Shown piece after piece: positions 5,961 to 10,027 of a stretch of 10,027 nucleotides of DNA. The position numbers and the translations under genes were made by a program. The notes under the pieces are model-generated. The model did not search any database and was not told the DNA's origin. It saw nothing but the letters and a program-made list of their open reading frames with translations. The stretch is taken from contig DLVV01000046.1 of NCBI GenBank assembly GCA_003445035.1, positions 1 through 10,027 of the forward strand. The letters run 5' to 3'. The first letter of the stretch is position 1; each line of letters opens with the position of its first letter. The stretch is from Planctomycetaceae bacterium (GTDB lineage: Bacteria; Planctomycetota; Planctomycetia; Planctomycetales; Planctomycetaceae).

Positions 5961-7574
5961 CTACTTGCCAGTTGTGGGGCGAGGAGGACGAACAGGATCT
6001 GGCTGAAATGGCACGAACTGAAATGCGTACAGATCGGCGTCGCGCAGGGCGAACCGCAGCCGTACGGGGCGTCCCTTGAGAGACCGAACGTCGCCCCCGC
6101 GTTTCCATCGCACCGTGTGGCGGATCGAGTCACCAAAGATCTCCGGGCAATCATCCAGCGTGTAGCCCTCGATGGGCTTACCGTCCGCCGCCTGAAGCTC
6201 GACGCGGATCCCCGCTGCTGCGGAGGACTCGAAGTTGATCGTCAGATTGCCACCCTGAAACACAAACGGCCTGGTGACAAACTCACCTCCTTCTGCGGAA
6301 GCCGAAGCCGAGACAAAACCGTCCATCCGCAGCGTGTACCGGCGGATGTCGGTGGAGACGCCCTCCCAGTACCCTTCGGTTGCGTAGAGGCTGAGTTCGT
6401 TGGGGGCATCCTTCAGGTGAGACCGCGTCTCCACGATTCCCCAGAAAACGAAATGGTCTCCGTAAACCCAATTGTTGCGAGTCCTCGGCCCGGGCCGGAT
6501 GAACGCCTCTCTCCACCGCTTGAACGTCACTCCGTCGCGACTACTCATAAAGAGCGCCTCGGTCAGTGCTGTGCCGTAGCGTGGGTGAGAACGAGACCGA
6601 GCGAGTCTCTCTTCCAACCCTGGCAACGCGAGCAGAGGCTCCGCCCATTCACGCTCGATGTAGCGGGCCGGGAATCCGACAAGGGTGTGTGGCGCGCGGA
6701 AATACGGCTTCACCGCGTTCGTGTAAAAATCGTCGTCGGGTCGCGCGCCCAGGATCTTCACCGGGACGGGCGACGGGAACCGAAGCAGGTCCTCACTCGT
6801 CGCGGTCGCGACGCCCCGAATGCCGCTGGGCAGCGTGATGCGGTGGTACTCGCGGTACGCCCGTAATGTCGGATCCCAGAAGGCGATGTTTTGCGAGTCG
6901 AACGCCCCCTTGGTCACGATGGGATCCGGACTCAACGGCGAAAAGCGGACGCCGTCACCCGACTTCATCATGTAGAGACCATTTCCTCTCAGGTCGCCCT
7001 GGCCGATGATCTTGATCCGTTCGCCAGGGGGACAATCGGGGTTGTCGTCACGGAAAACGGCGGTCTGCGGCGGCGAGCAGTTGTTACCCCGTGTGTCGGG
7101 GTGCAGGACGATGTTGTTCTCCTTGGATCCGTTGAAGTCGTAGAGTCCAAGTTTCGGCCGGCGCCAGTGAATGCCGTCATCGCTCTCCGCGTAGCAGAGG
7201 TAGTGCGCATGCGGGGGGAGTGCCTTGGCAGCCGGTCCGCTCTCGTGAGGATGATCACGATAGTGCATCCCGCGGTAGTACATTCGGTAGATGTCACCGT
7301 CCTGAAAAATCGACTGGTAGGCACTGGCGTTGCCTTCCCACGGTGCGTCCGTCCGGAACACGATCTCCTTGCGCTCGGGGCGGTGCAGTTTCAGTCGGAC
7401 TTCACCTTTCATGGAATCGATGAGGAATTCATCGACGAGCAACTCGAGACGTCCGCCGATATCGACGACCTCACCAGGCGGTTTCAGGATCTCGCCACCC
7501 GATTGAGGCGAAGAGAAAGTCGCCCAACAGATGACCGCAATAAACATCGCGATCAACGTGAACACCTGGCGCAT
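5961..7574 (-). CDS. Secreted five-bladed beta-propeller protein (GH32/GH43-like fold), copy A
   Basis: A protein of 537 residues. Residues 1-20 form a signal peptide or N-terminal export anchor (MRQVFTLIAMFIAVICWATF). The propeller occupies roughly residues 38-410: WEGN at 79-82, YQSIFQDGDIYRMYYRG at 86-102, CYAESDDGIHW at 127-137, FRDDNP at 174-179 and TEALFMSSRDG at 338-348. Residues 418-520 form the same C-terminal beta-sandwich as copy C, with IEGYTLDDCPEIFGDSI and a KGRPVRLRFAL segment. The tail is proline-rich. By eye, identity to copy C is high through both domains. The FRDDNP motif sits where GH32/GH43 propellers carry an acidic catalytic residue (D176 here), but the N-terminal WxNDP nucleophile motif of GH32 is absent. 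A glycosidase role is therefore plausible and unproven. It is the first gene of the minus-strand run, next to the divergent spacer. Confidence 0.87.
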   Translation of the reverse strand: MRQVFTLIAMFIAVICWATFSSPQSGGEILKPPGEVVDIGGRLELLVDEFLIDSMKGEVRLKLHRPERKEIVFRTDAPWEGNASAYQSIFQDGDIYRMYYRGMHYRDHPHESGPAAKALPPHAHYLCYAESDDGIHWRRPKLGLYDFNGSKENNIVLHPDTRGNNCSPPQTAVFRDDNPDCPPGERIKIIGQGDLRGNGLYMMKSGDGVRFSPLSPDPIVTKGAFDSQNIAFWDPTLRAYREYHRITLPSGIRGVATATSEDLLRFPSPVPVKILGARPDDDFYTNAVKPYFRAPHTLVGFPARYIEREWAEPLLALPGLEERLARSRSHPRYGTALTEALFMSSRDGVTFKRWREAFIRPGPRTRNNWVYGDHFVFWGIVETRSHLKDAPNELSLYATEGYWEGVSTDIRRYTLRMDGFVSASASAEGGEFVTRPFVFQGGNLTINFESSAAAGIRVELQAADGKPIEGYTLDDCPEIFGDSIRHTVRWKRGGDVRSLKGRPVRLRFALRDADLYAFQFVPFQPDPVRPPRPTTGK

Positions 7575-7580
7575 AGAGAT

Positions 7581-7587
7581 CTCTCCT
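7581..7587 (-). promoter_or_regulatory. Ribosome binding site of propeller gene A
   Basis: AGGAGAG on the minus strand lies 6 bases before the ATG at 7572-7574. The same GGAGAGAT core precedes the paralogue's start at 3933, so the duplicated genes kept or converged on the same initiation region. Confidence 0.75.
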
Positions 7588-7628
7588 GTTGCCCCGGAGG
7601 GCCGGAAACAGCACGAAACCCGGACGAG

Positions 7629-7650
7629 AAAAAAGACAGGTGCAGTCTTT
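7629..7650 (-). terminator. Possible leader hairpin or attenuator ahead of propeller gene A
   Basis: On the minus strand, AAAGAC (7645-7650) and GTCTTT (7632-7637) form a 6-base stem with a 7-base loop. The run of T continues past the stem (six in a row in total). It sits about 55 bases before the propeller A start. The stem is short and A/T-rich, so any termination would be weak. An attenuator in the leader is only a suggestion. Confidence 0.2.
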
Positions 7651-7930
7651 CAGCAGCAGTCGCACCACATCTTCCACATTCCGGTTCCATTGCGTGCGGA
7701 GATTGTACGAACACGAAGTCTACTTGCGGCTGGTCGACCTGGACAAACCTCAGAGTGAAGTGCTCAGCTGAGATTCATCTGGTTGGAAATGCGTCACGGC
7801 ACCCGAAACGCGCCAGCAGGGTTTCGTCCCTTTGGAGCGGTACTGGTAATGCGCGTTCACCGGGAAACTCTTATAGTGGCCGTAGGTGTTTTGTCCCACA
7901 AGTTGAGCAATGACTGAAGAATCTCTGTTG

Positions 7931-10027
7931 ATGAAGGTTCACCGAATGCATCCAGTGAGTGTCCTCTCGTGCCTGGCCGTAGCCGCCTGGACGTCGGTGT
8001 CGCATGCTGATGAAGCGTGGCAAACTCCGTTTGAGCCGGACAAACACACCGTCGTGCTCTATCACTTTGATGAGGGCACAGGCAACCAGTCACACGACGC
8101 GACTGGTGACAAGAAACTGACCCTGCGAGCGTTCAAGCGGTCGCTCTGGGGCCGCCGGCCGGGCTTCGGGACAACGGCGCGGTTCGATCGGCAAAACGAT
8201 CACCTGCTGATCGGGCCGACCAACAACGACAAGCTTCATCTCCGAACCTGCACCAGGGAATGGACTATCGAAGCCTGGGTCCGCTACACCGGTCCAGGGG
8301 GAAAGGACCGTCCCAATTCGACTGCCAGGAACAACGGTTACACGTTCGCCAACATCTGCGGAACGGACGAGGAGGGGGCCGCCCTGGCAGATGGATACCG
8401 GCACGGCTGGCTCTTTTACCTGCGAACCGAGAGATCGAATTCCAACGCAACACGCCTGGATGGTCTATTACCGGGGGCCCGTTTCATCGGTTCCCACAAG
8501 GGCAAGGATCCGAACAACGACGTGGGAGGCGCATTCTGGCCCGGCTACCGTCACGGCTGGATCGGAAAAGACTGGGGGCGGATCCGTGATACCGGATGGC
8601 ATCACTACGCCTGGCAGTTTCGCTATCGGGATCAGACCGGCTACATGTTCGTTGACGGAAAAATGACCCGGAAGGTGCCGCTACCTGCACCTGGCCGCGC
8701 GCCAACGCGGATCATCGAAAACAATGCCAAGAGGTGCGACATCCCGTTTCAGGTCGGTGGCTTCCTGAGACCGACCAATCTGCCCGGTTGGAAGCCGGGA
8801 GCTTTCGGGATGACCATGTACAACATGGAAGGGGAAATCGACGAACTGCGCATCTCCAGCATCATGCGATTTCCGGTGGCCGACAAGCTGGCGATCATCC
8901 GCCAGAAGCTGCCCGATGCGGGCCTGGGAGTTCCCTACAAGATCCAGTTGGGTGCCGATGCTGCCGAAGGCAAGATCCGCTGGAGAATGATGTACCCCAC
9001 CAGCCTGCCGAAAGGACTGGCCCTGGACAGGACGGGCCTCCTCCACGGAACTCCAGAAAAACGGGTCAAAGGTCGGACGATGACGATCCTGGCCACCGAC
9101 CAGTCGGGGGAAACAGACAAACACACGTTTGTGCTGACCGTAGCGCCGGGACGGGTGGTCACAGAATCGATCCCGTCCGCCTTTGCTGGAAGGGCCTACC
9201 AGGCCGAGTTGAAGTCCGAGCACATGGCAGAGCCGTTTCGCTGGAAGGTCGTTTCAGGACCGTTGCCCAGGAACCTGGTTCTCGACCGTCTGACGGGAAA
9301 AATCGCCGGCACTCCTGTGAACGTCGGCACAACCACGGTGTCAGTGGAGGTGACCGGCGCCAACGGGCAGAAGGATCGCCGCAGCCTGGTGTTTCGTGTC
9401 CTGCCGGAGCGGCTGAGAAAAATTACCTCCGACAAGCAGACCGTTGCTCTCTACGACTGGCAGGGTCCCAGTGGCCGCCTCATCCCGGAACGGATCGCCG
9501 GCGGGGAGGCAACGACCTTGACCTATACCAACATGGGAGCGGATCGCCGCTATCACTGGACGGGCCGGGAAGGTCGCTTTCCCCAGGAAACCGGACACGG
9601 CGAGCACGGCTTCGTGTCGCTGGGCTCTGCGAGCCCCAGGCTCGACATGAAGACCTGTTCCAAGGCATGGACCGTGGAAGTGTGGGTTCGCCGCGGGGGA
9701 CCGTACCAGGCATTCGGCGATATCCCCCTGAAGAAGTTCGACTACGGCCACATCTGCGGTACGTACGACAAGAGCCAACGCGGTGTCTGGGAGTTGTATC
9801 TCTCGGAGATTGATTCGCCCAACGGAAGCATGGCACCCGGCGTTCATTTCCAGAGTGCCAAGCACACCTGGAAAGACCTTCATCCCTGGAAACGCCGCAA
9901 GGGAATCGTCGCCAAGCTCTCTGACGTCGGAATCAGCGACACCGAGTGGCATCACGTGGCCTGGCAATACAGCTACGCGGAGGACCTGCACCAGTTGTTC
10001 CTGGACGGGAAACTGATCTGGCAAATG
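7931..10027 (+). CDS. Large secreted LamG - He_PIG - He_PIG - LamG protein (3' end outside window)
   Basis: The frame is open from 7910 to the window end, giving 699 residues from the chosen start. Residues 1-26 are a signal peptide (MKVHRMHPVSVLSCLAVAAW, then TSVSHA). The first LamG/concanavalin-like domain covers about 40-320: VVLYHFDEGTG, WTIEAWVR at 111-118, WHHYAWQF at 223-230, VDGK at 241-244 and GEIDELRIS at 311-319. Two putative-Ig (He_PIG) repeats follow at about 326-405 and 410-492, each with the LPxxLxLDxxTGxxxGTP type of core. A second LamG begins near 500: WTVEVWVR at 580-587, HICGTYD at 667-ward of the fold's middle strands, TEWHHVAWQY at 671-680 and LDGK at 691-694. Three in-frame ATGs compete: 7910, 7931 and 7946. 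The last has GAAGG 8 bases upstream; 7931 gives the best basic signal-peptide start. Such proteins bind carbohydrate or other surface ligands. The gene is divergent from the propeller genes and may share control with them. Confidence 0.85.
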   Translation, partial: MKVHRMHPVSVLSCLAVAAWTSVSHADEAWQTPFEPDKHTVVLYHFDEGTGNQSHDATGDKKLTLRAFKRSLWGRRPGFGTTARFDRQNDHLLIGPTNNDKLHLRTCTREWTIEAWVRYTGPGGKDRPNSTARNNGYTFANICGTDEEGAALADGYRHGWLFYLRTERSNSNATRLDGLLPGARFIGSHKGKDPNNDVGGAFWPGYRHGWIGKDWGRIRDTGWHHYAWQFRYRDQTGYMFVDGKMTRKVPLPAPGRAPTRIIENNAKRCDIPFQVGGFLRPTNLPGWKPGAFGMTMYNMEGEIDELRISSIMRFPVADKLAIIRQKLPDAGLGVPYKIQLGADAAEGKIRWRMMYPTSLPKGLALDRTGLLHGTPEKRVKGRTMTILATDQSGETDKHTFVLTVAPGRVVTESIPSAFAGRAYQAELKSEHMAEPFRWKVVSGPLPRNLVLDRLTGKIAGTPVNVGTTTVSVEVTGANGQKDRRSLVFRVLPERLRKITSDKQTVALYDWQGPSGRLIPERIAGGEATTLTYTNMGADRRYHWTGREGRFPQETGHGEHGFVSLGSASPRLDMKTCSKAWTVEVWVRRGGPYQAFGDIPLKKFDYGHICGTYDKSQRGVWELYLSEIDSPNGSMAPGVHFQSAKHTWKDLHPWKRRKGIVAKLSDVGISDTEWHHVAWQYSYAEDLHQLFLDGKLIWQM

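Larger units (their letters stand above)
7575..7930. other. Divergent intergenic region with candidate control elements
   Basis: This spacer should hold promoters for both the minus-strand gene run and the plus-strand LamG gene. Sequences that can be seen: a perfect palindrome CTCAGCTGAG at 7763-7772; a TACAAT box on the minus strand (7702-7707) and a TATAGT box on the plus strand (7872-7877), neither with a convincing -35 at normal spacing; and a small A/T-rich hairpin at 7632-7650. No gene was found. Short open frames on both strands lack ribosome binding sites. Promoter placement is tentative because planctomycete promoters often match the standard consensus poorly. Confidence 0.4.

Noticed and set aside
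4008..7755. Near-identical short stretch (GACAAACCT followed by AG) around 4015 and 7742 as a direct repeat
   Set aside because: Only about 10 bases match, and one copy lies within the end of the barrel gene. Chance similarity is sufficient.
7863..7884. GGAAAC plus CGTA as an ECF sigma factor promoter before the LamG gene
   Set aside because: The spacing between the two boxes is only 12 bases, too short for ECF promoters, which normally need about 16-17.
5084..7913. Long plus-strand open frames (5084-6079, 5898-6866, 6891-7913) opposite the minus-strand genes
   Set aside because: They lie antisense to genes with clear families and signal peptides. Their translations are rich in R, G, H and V without domain patterns, and they lack ribosome binding sites. 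They are shadows of GC-rich coding DNA.
8734..9813. 359-codon plus-strand frame inside the LamG gene
   Set aside because: It is out of frame with the LamG - He_PIG protein, whose motifs run continuously through this stretch. The alternative translation shows no domain.
9341..10024. 227-codon minus-strand frame opposite the LamG gene
   Set aside because: It is antisense to recognisable He_PIG and LamG sequence, has no signal or family pattern and is best read as a shadow frame.

Overview
The window is GC-rich bacterial DNA. It carries secreted proteins typical of Planctomycetota or a related PVC lineage: two proteins of a planctomycete-type five-bladed beta-propeller family, a GHL10-like barrel protein, a LamG/He_PIG surface protein and a pectate-lyase-3 beta-helix protein. 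The placement rests on family content only; there is no rRNA or marker gene. No tRNA, CRISPR, transposase or phage gene was found.

Layout. Positions 1-282 (+) are the 3' end of a gene that begins outside the window. It converges on a minus-strand pectate-lyase-like gene (387-1724). Positions 1725-2274 lack an intact gene, but hold a short minus-strand lipoprotein stub with no normal start codon (1806-1928) and a strong hairpin (1954-1972) that may end transcription from upstream. Next come three minus-strand genes, transcribed from about 7574 down to 2275: propeller protein A (5961-7574), the GHL10-like protein (3983-5728) and propeller protein C (2275-3933). A and C are clear paralogues that flank the barrel protein. 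A roughly 355-base divergent spacer (7575-7930) separates A from a plus-strand gene that starts near 7931 and runs off the right end. That gene encodes a LamG - He_PIG - He_PIG - LamG protein.

How the genes may work together. All five genes whose 5' ends are visible begin with export signals. The three-gene run plus the divergent carbohydrate-binding-type protein looks like an extracellular glycan-processing locus: two candidate glycosidase propellers, one TIM-barrel hydrolase candidate, one adhesin or glycan-binding protein, and a nearby beta-helix protein. No transporter, sulfatase, sugar kinase or regulator lies in the window, so the substrate cannot be named. Function is inferred from fold-level recognition. 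No activity is established by the sequence alone.
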